Origin: Aquilaria yunnanensis
Lineage: Eukaryota > Streptophyta > Magnoliopsida > Malvales > Thymelaeaceae
DNA length: 64,000 bases
Direction: 5' to 3'
Assembly (NCBI GenBank): GCA_039654915.1
Contig: CM077597.1
Coordinates: 37,050,001-37,114,000 of the forward strand
The notes beneath the pieces were generated by a model. The model had not been told where the DNA came from and did not search any database. It was given only the letters and a program-made list of their open reading frames with translations. Below are positions 23,608 to 36,083 of this stretch, one piece after another; position 1 is the first letter of the stretch, and each line of letters begins with the position of its first letter. A program made the position numbers and the translations under genes.

Positions 23608-24251
23608 CTCCCTAGTTATGTTGTGCAGATTTAGAAGTTGTTGGGATGGGTAACTATTGAGGGTTATTGCGATAGTGGCCTTTTGTGCACAGGCATTGCA
23701 CTTGAGAATCCTTGTGATTCTAGTCTACATGAGTGTGCTTGAGTAGTTTGTTGGTCAAGTAACAGTACTAACTAGTATATTCCTCTTGTTGCAGAGCCTA
23801 GTAGCACTGGACAAGGGTTTTTGAGACTCGCCACTGGGATTCACATCCAAGGTGGGAGTTAGTTAAATAAGATATCAGGAGAGGCTTGTATATATATAGT
23901 ACTCTAGTTGCCTCCAGAGACTCTAGGGTTGCTCTTGGGTGAGAGCATTAGTCTACTCTATGTATGAATACTCCCACGAGTTGTTATGTGTAGTAAACTT
24001 ACATAAATTTTGATTTTGTATGCTTTGGCTATTTGTACTAATTTTTTGTTGAAATTACTTGGCCAAGTTAATGTTTTATGTTTTTATTAATCCAAGTCAA
24101 AGCATGAAAAGCAACCATCCTGCATATTCTAGGATAATCAACTAGTATCATGGGATTTTAACCCGCACACATATACAACTAGCCAATTGCAACCACTGTG
24201 AGACCAGCCCTCACTGGGCTTCCTGGGCAGAGGCCAGGGACGACCGTGTCA

Positions 24252-26632
24252 CAAGTGGCCTTCTTGCGCACTATGTAAACACATGCATATTGGTCCAACC
24301 ATCACAAACATATTCATATTTTAGGCACACTTTGGCAGCAAAGAAGGAAAACACTAGCACAAGTCTTAATCTTGGCTACCACACATTAGGCAATCTTGTT
24401 AAGTTCTAGTGACCAGCCACTGCACCTGTAACTTCCACTAATAAAATGTATCATTCTGGCCATGTACCCCCATGTTTTCTTTGCTCCATTATCAAGTAGA
24501 GACTTATAGAAAACCAAGGAATTTTGTTTTACATCAATAGCCCACCTATGGACCAGGTTATTGGTTTTTCAAGTTGGTTACAAAATTCTGATCAAATTAA
24601 CAGTAACTTAGCCAACTTTGCAACGTCATATCTTTGGCTACAGGGATCCAAATTCAGAAATTTGGAATCCAAATTCAATCTCTAGATGTTAGCTAGGTAT
24701 GGTGAAAATTTCATACCAAGATTCATTCTACACAGGGAGATATAGAACTTTAAGTGCAGAGTCAAAATTCTGGTCACTTTATGACCATTTTGCCCATACA
24801 AAATTTCATAAGTGTGCAAACACTTCAGTCACAATGGGAAAACCCTCCAAGATTATCCCATATATGTCTATTACATGTAGGAAATATATTCTCTTGCATT
24901 TAACAACCATATGTGGGTAAAACAGAATTTACAAGTAAGCAGCCCATCATTCACACTTAGGCAGCGTTGCACCACATCACATACATAGCCAAAACATTAC
25001 TCAAATGTTCACATACTTGTCTGATTTTACATACACTACATGTAAATGCACACATACACTACATAATGTTATTAAATTAGCTAAATACACACGCTAAGTT
25101 ATAGGAGTGCCTGAGACACAATGGACTCCAGAACAGGATGCTGCACAGCTACTGCACAACACAGTAAGTACCACCATTAAAAATACCAAATGTGCTCCTA
25201 AAATCACCAAACTTTCCAGATCATAACTATAAATATGGAAGTTTATGTACCTAAAATTTTAGATCAAAACTAAAACCACAAAGTTAAGTTCGAATTTGAT
25301 CTTTCTAATGGACCTTAAATGACAGAATTGAGGGGAGTAAGTTTCATTGAGAAACTTAGTAAGGGTAGCACTTGGATTTGATAGGCAATGTAACCATCAT
25401 TAAAACCTGCATCCAAAGACACTAAAATAAAAAAACCACAATGAAAATATCCAATATAGAGCATCCAAATGCAGTAGCCAAACACAAACAACAAACACAT
25501 GAAATGCAGCAGCAACAATAACCATAGATTAATCAATAATACACATAATAAACATAACCAAATCACTATGGCAGCCCTCCTCAAGCTATTGCTTGGTCTC
25601 AGGAGGATTTTAATAGTAGTTAGTACTAACTTTGGGCTCTAGAAACCCTCATTTCAGTGCCATCTTTGTGGACTTCACACTAGTTCACAAAACCTTCAAT
25701 ATGTGTACTCCCCTCACTAAGCTTGGTTCATCAAGCTCATGGCTCTCTTCCAAGCTTAGCCCTAGCTCCAGGGTTGCTTGAAAAATATAGAAAACAACAC
25801 TTGAGAGCAAGAGAACCCTTACCTTGATGGGTATGCTGAAATTGGAGCGTGATCCTAGGTGCACTCAAGCAATAGCAACAAATAGCTTCCAATTGTGCTT
25901 TCTTGACTTCAATTTCAATCAATTGCAAGTTTGAAGGTGTGGTGGCTATGGAGGAAATGTTGCTGTGTTCTTGGGCTGGAGGAGGATGAAAATGAGAGAG
26001 AGATAAGTGATTTGGCCACTTAAATGGCCTTAAATGAGCTTAAGGGCACAAAACACACTTAACAAGCTAAACCTTGCTTTATGTCATTTTCCTTCTCACT
26101 AATTATGGTTTCTTTGCCTTCAACTCATTGGTACACATGTGCCCAAAATTTTTGACTATTTATCAAGTCTTGGCTGTCTCCCCCGTGGTGGGATAACCCC
26201 ACAATTCTACCCTTAGACTTAAGTCAAAAGCTTGAACACCTTAAGGTTTACACTAAGACATTTAGGTCCTTAATGGCTTTAGTGTTTCCTTTGTCCAAAC
26301 TTGTCTTCCATAAGCAATTTGGTCCTCCAATAGCACTTTCATACGGTTCATATCGTTCCCATAACTCTCCAAAGCCTTTTCTAGAGAGTTTTGCAATTGA
26401 GTACCTGAATTTCGAAAACCTTACAAAAAAGTCCATAGGTTGCTTGACAAACAAGCAATCCTTAAGGCTTTTCTTGGGGGCCAAGTTACCAACTTGGAAC
26501 ACTTTTAAGGAGGTGTTGATCAAGCCTTTTACCCCCCACATTTTAATCACTAAGGTGAGAATTACACAATATAATGGTTTTTCGACCTTTATGCCACACT
26601 TGTAATTCTCCCACTTTTGTGAGGTGGTAACA
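24252..26632 (-). repeat. A4 5' LTR, missing its 3' end
   Basis: On the minus strand it starts TGTTACCACCTCACAAAAGTGG at 26632 and matches the A1 and A3 LTRs. The last about 120 bp, the primer-binding site and about 290 bp of leader and gag are gone, joined directly to gag sequence at the B' target site. It contains the hairpin module (25338-25358). Open stretches here are not genes. Confidence 0.9.
25338..25358 (-). other. Conserved LTR hairpin (A4 5' LTR)
   Basis: On the minus strand TAAGTTTC, loop TCAAT, GAAACTTA: a perfect 8-bp stem after CCTTAC and before CTCCCC. Confidence 0.6.
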
Positions 26633-26637
26633 GAATG

Positions 26638-28090
26638 GGGCTGAGGTGTCTAGTTGGCTTCCAAGCCAAGGATGCCTAGATGACCTATGATTAAGTAGTA
26701 CATTGCAACTCAACTAGGACCCTATAGGTGCTTTAGGCATGGGGTGAGTTCTGGGGCCGAGAAGCAAGTGTACTAAAGATACGCCTAGTGAGCTAATCCG
26801 GTATATGTAGGATGTTGGGCTCTGAGTGCAGAGAAGTGAAAAGACTTAGTGTGTAGGCTTCAAGCACCTAGGATACTCTGAGTGGAGCATATGAAGCATC
26901 AAGACCTTTGGCTTAGGTAACATGTTGTTAAGTTAGTCACCGGATGCTAGGAGGCGTAAGCCAAGGGGGCACGAACGATGCCCAAAGGCTACTAACTACC
27001 TGGAGGTCTTGGCATTCATGCTAAAGAAGTCATCTTTAGTAGGCATGTGGGTGTAAGAGATTCCAAAGTAGAGAGGGTGGTAGGGATCTAGTGCTCGGGT
27101 GGTGAATAAATATCTTGGTTAGTGCTCTAGTATACTCGATGCATATGGGCTATCCGAGGGGAGCATCGAAGACTCATATTCTAGGGTTTATTGAGACATA
27201 CCATTCTCGGTAATTCATTTATTGGAAGAGCCCTAGAGTATAGTGAAGCTTGGAATGGAGTACACCTTAAGGGTGCTAGTGGTGTATGTGGCAAGGCCAT
27301 AGTACACCAGTGACACACTTAGGCTAGTGATCATTGGATGTTGCCGGGTACCAAACCTAGAGTAAGGAACTGTTTTGTGGGAGATGGTAGATAAGCCATA
27401 TGCTCATCAATCTAGCTTATGCTAAGTGGCTTGGTATAGAGAGTTTGGGTGCCAAACCTAGAGAAAGTGTTTTTCAGTATGAGTGTTAATAGACAAGTTG
27501 AACTTGTTAAGTTAGTTTACACTAGCAGGTTTGGCACAGAAGAGAAAGATGAGGAAGTTGGTTGGTTCCGAGCACTAAGTAAGTCACTACTAGCGTAAGG
27601 TTAGTGGACAAGTTTTCAAAACTTGTTAAGCTAACTTGCACTAGGAAGCTTGGGCTCAGAGATTACTATTGAAGAGTTATGGTCACCAAATTTACCAGGA
27701 CAAGTTAAGTAGTCGGGTGTCCTTCAGTAGCACTATCCGTTGTAGTTGTAAACAACAATACCATAGTCTTCAGCGGTGGAATTGTGCAAAGGCACTTTGA
27801 ACCGCATAAGGTTAGGCAAAGGTAGGTAGGATAGTTGGCAGTTCTTAGTTTGTTGTTTGGTTTGAGCACAAAGTATGGCACTAGCCATAGTACCTATACA
27901 AGACAGGACCCAATTCGAGTGCCGGAGGGCATTAGGTAAGTGAGTCGGGTAGTTTGGCGCCAAGTGAGTCATTGTGAGAATGGCACCTCTTGGTAGGTTT
28001 AGTTGGGATACGGTGGCACCATATCCTAGGGTAACACCTCAAGGTGGGGAGATTGAATTTGGAGGACCAAATTCTCCAAGGTAGGGAGAA
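26638..28090 (+). mobile_element. Element B internal region, right part, non-coding
   Basis: It continues 13324-15907 after the A4 insertion. No polyprotein motif is readable on either strand. It ends with a weak purine-rich tract (AAGGTAGGGAGAA, 28078-28090) directly before the 3' LTR. The total internal length of B is about 4.0 kb. Confidence 0.75.
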
Positions 28091-30406
28091 TGTTACAGCC
28101 CTCTTAGTAGGAAGCACATTTAAGGCATATAAATTAATAAATCACTAATTTAATACCTCATTTTAAAATCATTTTGCAAGGTCAAGCAAGTTAGTTAAGT
28201 TTCATTAGGTTCCGAGGAGAGTATGGCATCAAAAGAGGTTTTGGGGCAAAATGGTAATTTTGCAACCTAAGGTGTCAGGCCTTGTCCCGAGAGTAAAAAA
28301 CATGTTTTGAAACCTCACCATTGCTTAGCAACCAAATTTTCACTAAGTGTTAAAGGTTTGACCAAAGTTTTGACCAAGACCTATTATTTTTGGAAGGGGG
28401 CATTTTGACAAACTTATTAAAGCTTGAGGGCTTGTTGGAAAATGATGTTTCAAAACTTGGTAAAGTGCTTTGGCTACCACATTTCTTCATTTTTCTAGCC
28501 AAACCCGAGCTCCTTCTTGCCCACTTGATTTCTTCTTCAATTCCCACTCAAATTCAAGAGTTCCTAGTGAAAATCAAAGGTTCCAAGGGTGACTAAGCAA
28601 TGGCTGGCTTGTTTCAAGGAAGTTATGTGCTTTGGAAGCTTGTAATCACATTTTCTAGCTAGGGCTTTCTTTTTATGCAAGAGGTAACTCAATTTTTTTG
28701 TTGTTTCTTTGTTGGTTTGGCCCCTAGTTGCTTGGCTTTTGGTTGGGTTCTATTAATTTGATGGGATTTGGTTGGAATTGCTTGGAACCTAGGTAAAATC
28801 TTAATGGATCTTGTTCTTGGAGTTTGATTGCTTGATCATTGCTTGTAGCTTGGAATTGAAGTAAGGGATTTATGATTCATACTCATTTTATGCCATTCAT
28901 AGGTTGTTTGTGGTGAAATTGTTGTGAATTTGATGATTGGCATTAGTTGTCGAGGGAGATGTTCATGGTGGACTAGTTAAGTTCCCAAGCTAAGTGTGAT
29001 GTTTGTGCATGTTGCAAGCTTGGAATGAATGGTGCATTAGGGCCTAGGAGGTGTGTTTTTCAAGTTTGTAAAGTGGGATGGTCTCCCAAACTTGTTTGGG
29101 AGCCTTTGGAAGCCTCCAAAGAGGCTTAGGAGGATTTTCTGGGATCATGGCACAGGGCTCTGCCGCCTCAGCTCCCAAGCTACATTTTTTTTATCCATGG
29201 AGCAAGGTGCTACTAGTGCCTAGGCCTCAGTGGCACTTCTCCTGGCTCCTAGGTGCTAGCACTTGACAACTTGGACATGTTGTGGGGCTTTCACCATAAC
29301 TTTTCATTTGGGCATCGGATTGAGGCAATTCATGATTCCACACGAACCTAAGATAGAGAACTACCATTTTCTCACATTTACAAAACCTGGATGTGCCCAA
29401 GTTTAGGTTCGTTTTAGTTCAAAGTGAAGGCATGTTTGGCCATAATAGAGTACCTTTAGTCGGGGGCATGGTTTACTATAATTGAGAGCCTAGCCAAGTA
29501 TTTGGGTTTAAGGTTCCAATGTTGAAACCTTAGTGCACCTGGGGGGTTGGTTTTGAATAATCTAGTTAATGAGTCCAACCATGGTCATTACTACTCCACT
29601 AGTGTGAACCAGGTAATGGCTGATAGGTTGTGCCTTGAGTGAAGGTTTAGTGCACCAGTATCCTAGGCAAGATTACTTGAGGTGTAAGTGAAAACCTAGC
29701 ACTCTTGGTATGGGTTTACGGTGGAAGCTTAGTGCACAAGTGACCTAGGGAAGTCTTAGGACTTAAGGCACTATGTGGAGGCTTAGTACACCTAGTGAGT
29801 TCCATTGAACTCAAGCAAGGCGTATCCACCATGTTCACCTGGACAACAATTAAGGGAAGGTTAAACTTGTTGCATCAGTAAGCTAAGGCTTACTAGGAGT
29901 GAGTTAGGGGCCAGAACTCACTAGGCATGGAGTGACGCCCATGAGAGGACTAGGAGGAGGAGGGATCCCAAGGGACCTAGAAATATGTGCATATGTTAGA
30001 CCCTCACACCGTATGAGCTCGCAGTTGATTACATATACGTATATATATGTTGTCCTCAGTGTTTTCTTTGTAGGTTGAAGATCCCTCACTGAGAATCTTG
30101 GGATTCTCACTCCTTTAATTTTATGTTGAGCAGATACAGGGGTTCTTGGACCCGACAATCATTGAGGGTTGTCGTGGTGGTTCCGTTAGAGGCATATCAC
30201 TTTGAGAATCGTTGAGATTCTAGTTTCTTTGGTTGCTTGTTGGTTAAGCTACATTACTAACTTCTGTTTTCTTGGCCACAGAGGCTAGTAAGCACATGGA
30301 GGATCATTGAGGCTTCCACCGAGATCTCTCATCTAAGGTGGAAGCTAATTGATTGGATCTCAATAGTACTAGCCCTATGCATGTATAATTTATGGTAATG
30401 GCCTCC
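28091..30406 (+). repeat. Element B 3' LTR, left part
   Basis: It starts TGTTACAGCCC and aligns along its length with 10666-12965. TATA-like ACATATACGTATATATATG lies near 30027-30049, TTCTTTGTAG ends at 30073, the hairpin is at 30090-30109 and GAGCAG at 30133. It is interrupted at 30406 by a solo A2 LTR and resumes at 32894. Confidence 0.9.
30090..30109 (+). other. Conserved LTR hairpin (B 3' LTR)
   Basis: TGAGAATC, loop TTGG, GATTCTCA: a perfect 8-bp stem. This is the best preserved B-type example. Confidence 0.65.
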
Positions 30407-32888
30407 TTTTACCACCTCAATAAATGGGAAAATTATAGTATAAAGGCATAATGGTTAAAACTATTATATAGTGTAATTCTCATGATAGTGAATAAAATGT
30501 GAGGGGTAAAGTGACTAATCTACACCTTCCTAAAAGATTACAATGGTTACTTGGTACTAAAGGGAGCCCTAAAGGATTGCTTGTTTTACAAGTAATCTAT
30601 GGGTCTTATTGCAAGATTTCAAGACTTGGGTATTCAATTGTACAAATTTAAAAGAGAGATTTTGGAAGGATTTGAATGGTATGGAAGTAATTTTTGGAGG
30701 CTAAATTGCATAAAGGAAACAAAAGCTATTATTCAAGAACCTATGACAATTAGGTATACAATTGTTCACAAAAATAACTTAAGGATGAGATGATTTTTTA
30801 TAAGAGTTAAAGGTGGCCATTTCTAGCATCATCCTAGCCTTTTATTTCCAGGTTTTGAGGTAAAAAAGGTGGGCTAAATATTAGGCAAAAAATTCTTTGC
30901 TTAAGACATACTTATAGTGACCTAAGTGAGGGTTAAGGTTAAACTAATTGAGTTAAGTAAAATATCTTGATTTCTTGCCATTTCTTGCCCATTTTCATCC
31001 CACACTAGGCACAACCTATTCCTCAGCTCCTGCATAAGCTTCCATAGCCACCATAGCTCAATCTCCCAAGAAATCACAAAGGAAGGCAATCAGATGCAAC
31101 AAGAAAGAGAAAAACCCTAGTTTTTGGGTTTATTGTGTATCTCTTGAAGATTTTAGCCTTCACAGCTTAGGTAAGGGTTTTATCTTCATGTTTCATATTT
31201 GTACTATTATAAGATGATGATCATGCATCCATGAAGCTAAGATCATGCTTGGAAGAGTGCAAAAAGCTCAAGGAACCAAGTATGGGTTAAGGGGGAGTGC
31301 ATGAACAAGGTTCCAGCCTTACTATTTTTGATGCACTAAGATGGCAGTGTTTACAGGGGTTTCTAGAGCCGAATTTAGTACTAACTAAGACCAATTAACC
31401 TCCTAAGACCAAGCATTAGCTTGAGGAGGGCTGCCATAGTGATTACATATTGTTTATTTGATTGTTTATGGAGTAACCCTAATGATGTATTGCTGCCAGC
31501 ATTGCATTTGATTGTGTTATGTTTGTTTGTGGATTTGGATGGCTATATTTTTGTATATGTGCTTTGTTTTTTGTGTTTTTATGTCTTTTTATTTCAGGTA
31601 TGTTGCTGGTAATTCATGTTTCTAATGATAAGCCCTTACTAAGTGTCTTCAAAGAGAGTTACCCCTTTTCTGTCCATTTCAAGAGCACCTGAAAGAGATC
31701 ATTTAAAATAGTAGCTGTAATTTGAATTTCTCTGTGAAATTTCTGATATATTAACTTCCATATGTTTAGTTATAAACTTTAAATTTTCAATATTTTTGGA
31801 GCACATTATCTATTTTTAGTAATGGTACTTTCTGCCTTACGCAGCAGCTGATCCCTTCAAGTTTCTAGAGTGCTTAGTGCTTTTGAGGTTCTCCAAGAAG
31901 CTTAGTGTACGTATTAACTAAGTTATTGTCATGTATGTATTGCATAAATTAATGTCAATGATCTGGGTATGTTGTATGTGTAGTGTGAGAAGGATATATG
32001 GATCAATGGAGTGTGGTTTGAAGTGTGTATACAATGCTGTCCATATGGTGTTTATGGGCTGTTTTGATGGCATTTTTATGAATGATGGTTATAATGGCTA
32101 TAAATTCAGGGGAATTGTTTTCCCATGTGTATAAGACATATATGGACAATATCAAGTGGTTTTTGCACCTTGAAATGAAGTGTACGAATATTATGAAATT
32201 TTGTATGGGCAAAATGGTCAATATTGGCTAAAATTTGGTACCCTTGTACTTTAGCTGCCATAATTTTCTGTAGATAAAGCATTTTCCTATGAAATTTTGA
32301 GCATACTTAGAACACTTCAAGAGGAATAACTTGGCTTTTGAATCACTAGATTTTTATCCTTATAGCCAGAGTTATTGCCTTTCAAAATTGGATGATTTTG
32401 TTGAGCACTGTTCATATGATCATTTTTACCCGGTTAAGTGTAAAATCCATAATTATAAACTTAGATGGATTTAATGTATCAAACCTATTTCCCTATGAAG
32501 CTTTTAGTGTATTAAAGGGTTTAAAACCTTTAGGGCATAGGAGAACATGGGTAGAATTTGAGTTGGACATGATGTGAAAGTTTGGACACATAAAATGTGT
32601 TCCAATAGCACCATGTGTGCATATGATTGTACATGCACTTGGGGATTTTACTCAAATTCCATTTTGGCCAGGAATAAAGAATTTCACTGTCATCATTACT
32701 TCTATATGAAATTGTATGTGAATATATGTGTGATGGTGGGACCAATATACACATTTTTGCATAATAACCAAGAGGGCCACTTGGGTAAACATAGTGCGCA
32801 TGTTCTGCTTGGCCTACAGGACATGTACTGCCTGGGGCTTAAGCTCACTAAATTTAATCACTGTATGCAAACACTCAAAGTGGTAACA
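30407..32888 (+). mobile_element. Solo LTR, subfamily A2 (TSD cctcc)
   Basis: A 2482-bp LTR beginning TTTTACCACCTC (decayed TGTTACC) and ending GTGGTAACA, flanked by the perfect duplication cctcc (30402-30406 and 32889-32893). Its excision restores the B LTR as seen at 12955-12975. Related copies on the minus strand are at 42649-43638 and 49529-51054. It carries the module: TTTCAG at 31598 and a decayed hairpin at 31640-31661. Open stretches such as 32574-32948 are LTR sequence. Confidence 0.92.
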
Positions 32889-32893
32889 CCTCC

Positions 32894-33147
32894 AATGTGT
32901 ATGAATGGAGTTATGGACACTAGGGTTCCCTTTTGGTGTAGGGCATAGTCTATAGTTGTTTAAATGCCCACACACAGTAAATTACGTGTAGGATTCATGT
33001 TGATGCTATAAAATTTTTGTATGCTTTGACTCTTTGAACATTGGTTATTATGAAAATTTATAGGCTACATAAATGTTTTATAATTTTATACTTGCTTAAG
33101 TCAAAGCAACTTTTGCATGCATACTTGCATTCTTAGGTTAAACAACT
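32894..33147 (+). repeat. Element B 3' LTR, right part, truncated
   Basis: It matches 12966-13217 of the 5' LTR and stops inside AAACAACT, where a gypsy A pol tail begins. The last about 105 bp of the LTR and the right TSD of B are missing. Confidence 0.85.
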
Positions 33148-33295
33148 TATTCCCATTGTTAAAGTTCAGTGGTCACACCACTCTGAAAGAGAAGCAACCT
33201 AGGAAACTAAAAGTGACCATATGGAAAGGTATCCTGAAGAATACTCAAAGCTAAAGGCTATTTTGGAGGACCAGAATTTTTACGGGGGGGAGGAT
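33141..33295 (+). pseudogene. Family A pol tail (chromodomain) and polypurine tract before the A1 LTR
   Basis: It matches the last about 140 bp of A1 pol (39836-39977): KVQWSHHSEREAT, ERYPEEYSKLKAILEDQNF-like coding, then a G-rich polypurine tract (33281-33295) before TGTTAGC at 33296. It is the remnant of an element to the left that shared its 3' LTR with A1. Confidence 0.88.
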
Positions 33296-35932
33296 TGTTA
33301 GCACCACACAAAAATGGGAGAATTACAAGTGTAATAATGGCTAAAAGCCGCTATATTGTGTAATTCTCACCATAGTGATTGAAGTGTGTGGGGTAAAAGG
33401 CATGATCAACACCTCCTTAAAAGTGTTCCAAGTTGGTAACTTGGCCCCTAAGAAAAGCCTTAAGGATTGCTTGTTTGTCAAGTAACCTATGTACTTTTTT
33501 GTAAGGTTTTGGAAAGTTGCGTACTCAATTACAAAAGTTTCACAAAAGAGCTTTGGAGAGTTATGGGAAGGATATGAATGGTATGGAAACAAATTTTGGA
33601 GGCTGAATTGCGTAAAAGAAACAAAAGCCATTATTCAACAACCTAGGACAACTAAGTGTACAATTGTTCACAAAAATAACTTAATGATGGGTTGATTTTT
33701 GACAAGAGTCAAGGTGGCCATTTCTACCAGTATCCTAGCCTTTTATTTCCAGGTTCTAAGTTCATAAAAGTGGGCTAAAGAAGTCAAAAAGGTGGGCTAA
33801 ATATTAGCCAAAAAGTTTTTGCTTAAGACATACTTATAGTGACCTAAGTGAGGATTAAGGTTAAACTAATCAAGGCAAGCAAAATATCTTGATTTCTTGC
33901 CATTTCTTGGTCATTTTCATCCCCCATGAGGCACAACCTGTTTCTTATCTCCTCCATTAGCTTCCATAGCCACCATAGCTCAAGGTCTTAGGAAATCACA
34001 AAGGAAAGCAACCGGATGCACCAAGAACAAGAAAAACCCCTAGTTTTCGGGTTTATAAAAGGTTTATTGGATTTCTAGAAAAAGGTAAGGGTTTTATCTG
34101 GCTTTCATTGCTATTTATTGTTCAATACTGATGCCCAAACATCCATGAAGCTAAGACACTAAGCTTGGAAGAGAGCCAAGAGCTTGATGAACCAAGTTTA
34201 GGTTAAGGGGGAAATCGCACCAAGGGTTTTGGCCTTACAGCTTTGGTGCTCTATTATTGCAGCACAATTAAGGGTTTTCTAAAGTTTCTTGGATTTTTTA
34301 CTGTATTTCCAAACATCCATGAAGCTAAGACCATGCTTGAAAGGGAGCAAAAAGCTCAAGGAACCAAGTTTGGGTTAAGGGGAAAGAAGCATGGCAAGGT
34401 TTCAGCCTTAGTGTTACCATGCTAAAGATGGCAGCAAGAAAGAAGGGTTTCTAGAGCCCAACTTAGTACTAACTAAGACCTAAAAGACTCCTAAGTCCAA
34501 GCAAAAGCTTGAGGAGGGCTGCCACAGTGTTTCTAAAGTGATGTCTTCTTATTTTAATTGAATGATTATGGACTAACCTTAATGTGTTATTGCTGCCAGC
34601 ATTTCATATGTTTGATGCTCTATTTGTTTGTACATTTGGATGTGTATATTTGTGTGTTTGTATTGTATTTTTGTGTTTTAGTGTCTTTGGATTTCAGGTA
34701 TATCGCTGAAGATTGAAGATTTTATTGATAAGCCCTTACTAAGTTTCATTCAAGAAACTTACCCCCTTTCTGTCCATTTCAGGAGCACCTGAAAGAGAAC
34801 ATTCAGATTAATAGTTTTCATTTGAATTTATCTGTGAAATTTCAGGTACATGAACGTCCATGTGTCTAGTTATGATCTGGAAATTTTGGTGATTTTAGGA
34901 GCACATTTGGTATTTTTAATGGTGGTACTTATTGTGTTGTGCAGTAGCTGTCCAGCATCCTATTCTGGATTCCTTTGTGTCTCAGGCACTGCTATAACTT
35001 AGGGTGTGTATTTAGCTGAGTTAAGACCATTTTTTAGTGAATGTATGCATGTACATGTAGTGTATGTAAAATGAGACATGTATGTGAACATTTGAGTAAT
35101 GTTTTGGCTATGTAAGTGATGTGGTGCAAAGTTGCCTAAGTGTGAATCATGGGCTGTTTACTTGTAAATTCTGTTTTGGCCACATAAAGTTCTTAAAAGA
35201 AAGGGAATATATTTCCTATGTGTAATGGACATATGTGGAGTAGCCTTGGAGGGCTTTCCCCTTGTGAAAGAAGTGTATGCACAATTATGAAATTTTGTAT
35301 GGGCAAAATGGTCATAAAGTGACCAGAATTTCAACTCTGTACTGAAAGTTATATATCTGCCTGTGTAGAAGGAATCTTGGTATGAAATTTTGACCACACC
35401 TAGAGGACATATAGAGGGTTAATTGGGCTTTGAAGTTTCTGGATTTAGAGCCCTGTAGCGAAAGATATGGTTTAGACCATTTGGTCAGAATTTTGTAACC
35501 AACTTCAAAAATCCATAACTTGGTTCATAGGTGGGCTATTGATGTAAAATAAAATTCCTTAGTTTGCTCTAAGTCTCTACTTGATAATGGAGTAAATAAA
35601 ATAGGGGGCTATGTGGCTAAAATAATACAGTTTATTAATGGAAGTTATAGGTCCAGTAGCTGGTCACTAGAACTTAACAAGATTGCCTAATGTGTGGAAG
35701 CCAAAACTAAAACTTGTGCTAGTGGTTTCTTTCTTAGATGCCATAGTGTGCATAAATGCAAATATGTGTGTTATGGTTAGACCAATATGCATGTATTTAC
35801 ATAGTGCTCAAGAGGGTCACTTGAGTATGTACACTAGGGGTGTTGTTCTGATTACCTACAGGACACACCAAACCTGAGAGTTTAAATGCATAGTTTTGGC
35901 ACCATAATTGGACTACCCCGGAGTAGATAACA
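33296..35932 (+). repeat. A1 5' LTR (2637 bp)
   Basis: It starts TGTTAGCACCAC and ends GTAGATAACA, five bases before the primer-binding site. It aligns throughout with 39990-42648. The module is intact: TTTCAG at 34697, hairpin 34740-34761, ATTTCAG at 34782. No coding potential. Confidence 0.92.
34740..34761 (+). other. Conserved LTR hairpin (A1 5' LTR)
   Basis: TAAGTTTC, loop ATTCAA, GAAACTTA: a perfect 8-bp stem following CCCTTAC and preceding CCCCC. The identical copy in the 3' LTR is at 41444-41465. Confidence 0.65.
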
Positions 35933-35937
35933 GAAGT

Positions 35938-35949
35938 TAGTATCAGAGC
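35938..35949 (+). promoter_or_regulatory. Primer-binding site, A1 (one change)
   Basis: TAGTATCAGAGC, differing from the TGGTATCAGAGC of B and C by one G-to-A change. Confidence 0.8.
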
Positions 35950-36083
35950 ATGGTTTATACATGTAGATAGCATATAGTTGCATTGAATGCATCTACATAT
36001 ATGAACTCAGTTTGGTTAGCTGCTAGTGTCAAGTACCATTGAAATACCTATTATCTTTATATGTGCTCAATGGTGAATCATCA

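Larger units (their letters stand above)
21844..24251 (+). mobile_element. Solo LTR, family B' (TSD caagt)
   Basis: It starts TGTTATGACTC and ends CCGTGTCA, 2408 bp, flanked by the perfect duplication caagt (21839-21843 and 24252-24256). It is a diverged relative of the B LTR, with similar start, end and internal module (TATA-like region about 23525-23545, TTCTTGCAG at 23568, hairpin 23589-23607, TTGTGCAG at 23628). An unusually CpG-rich stretch with an inverted repeat lies at 22893-22995. Confidence 0.92.
15908..26632 (-). mobile_element. Element A4, complete gypsy insertion (TSD gaatg)
   Basis: A minus-strand Tekay-like element bounded by LTRs and by the perfect 5-bp duplication gaatg (15903-15907 and 26633-26637). 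On the minus strand the order is 5' LTR, gag, protease, RT, remnants of pol, chromodomain scraps, 3' LTR. RNase H, the integrase zinc finger and the integrase core are deleted. Two later solo LTRs (17430-18831 and 21844-24251) lie inside. It was inserted into the internal region of element B. Confidence 0.92.

Noticed and set aside
32574..32948. A 124-codon open stretch with many Cys and His, resembling a zinc-binding protein
   Set aside because: It lies inside the solo A2 LTR and crosses its right end into the B LTR; the homologous LTR at 49549-49842 (minus) has a different frame.
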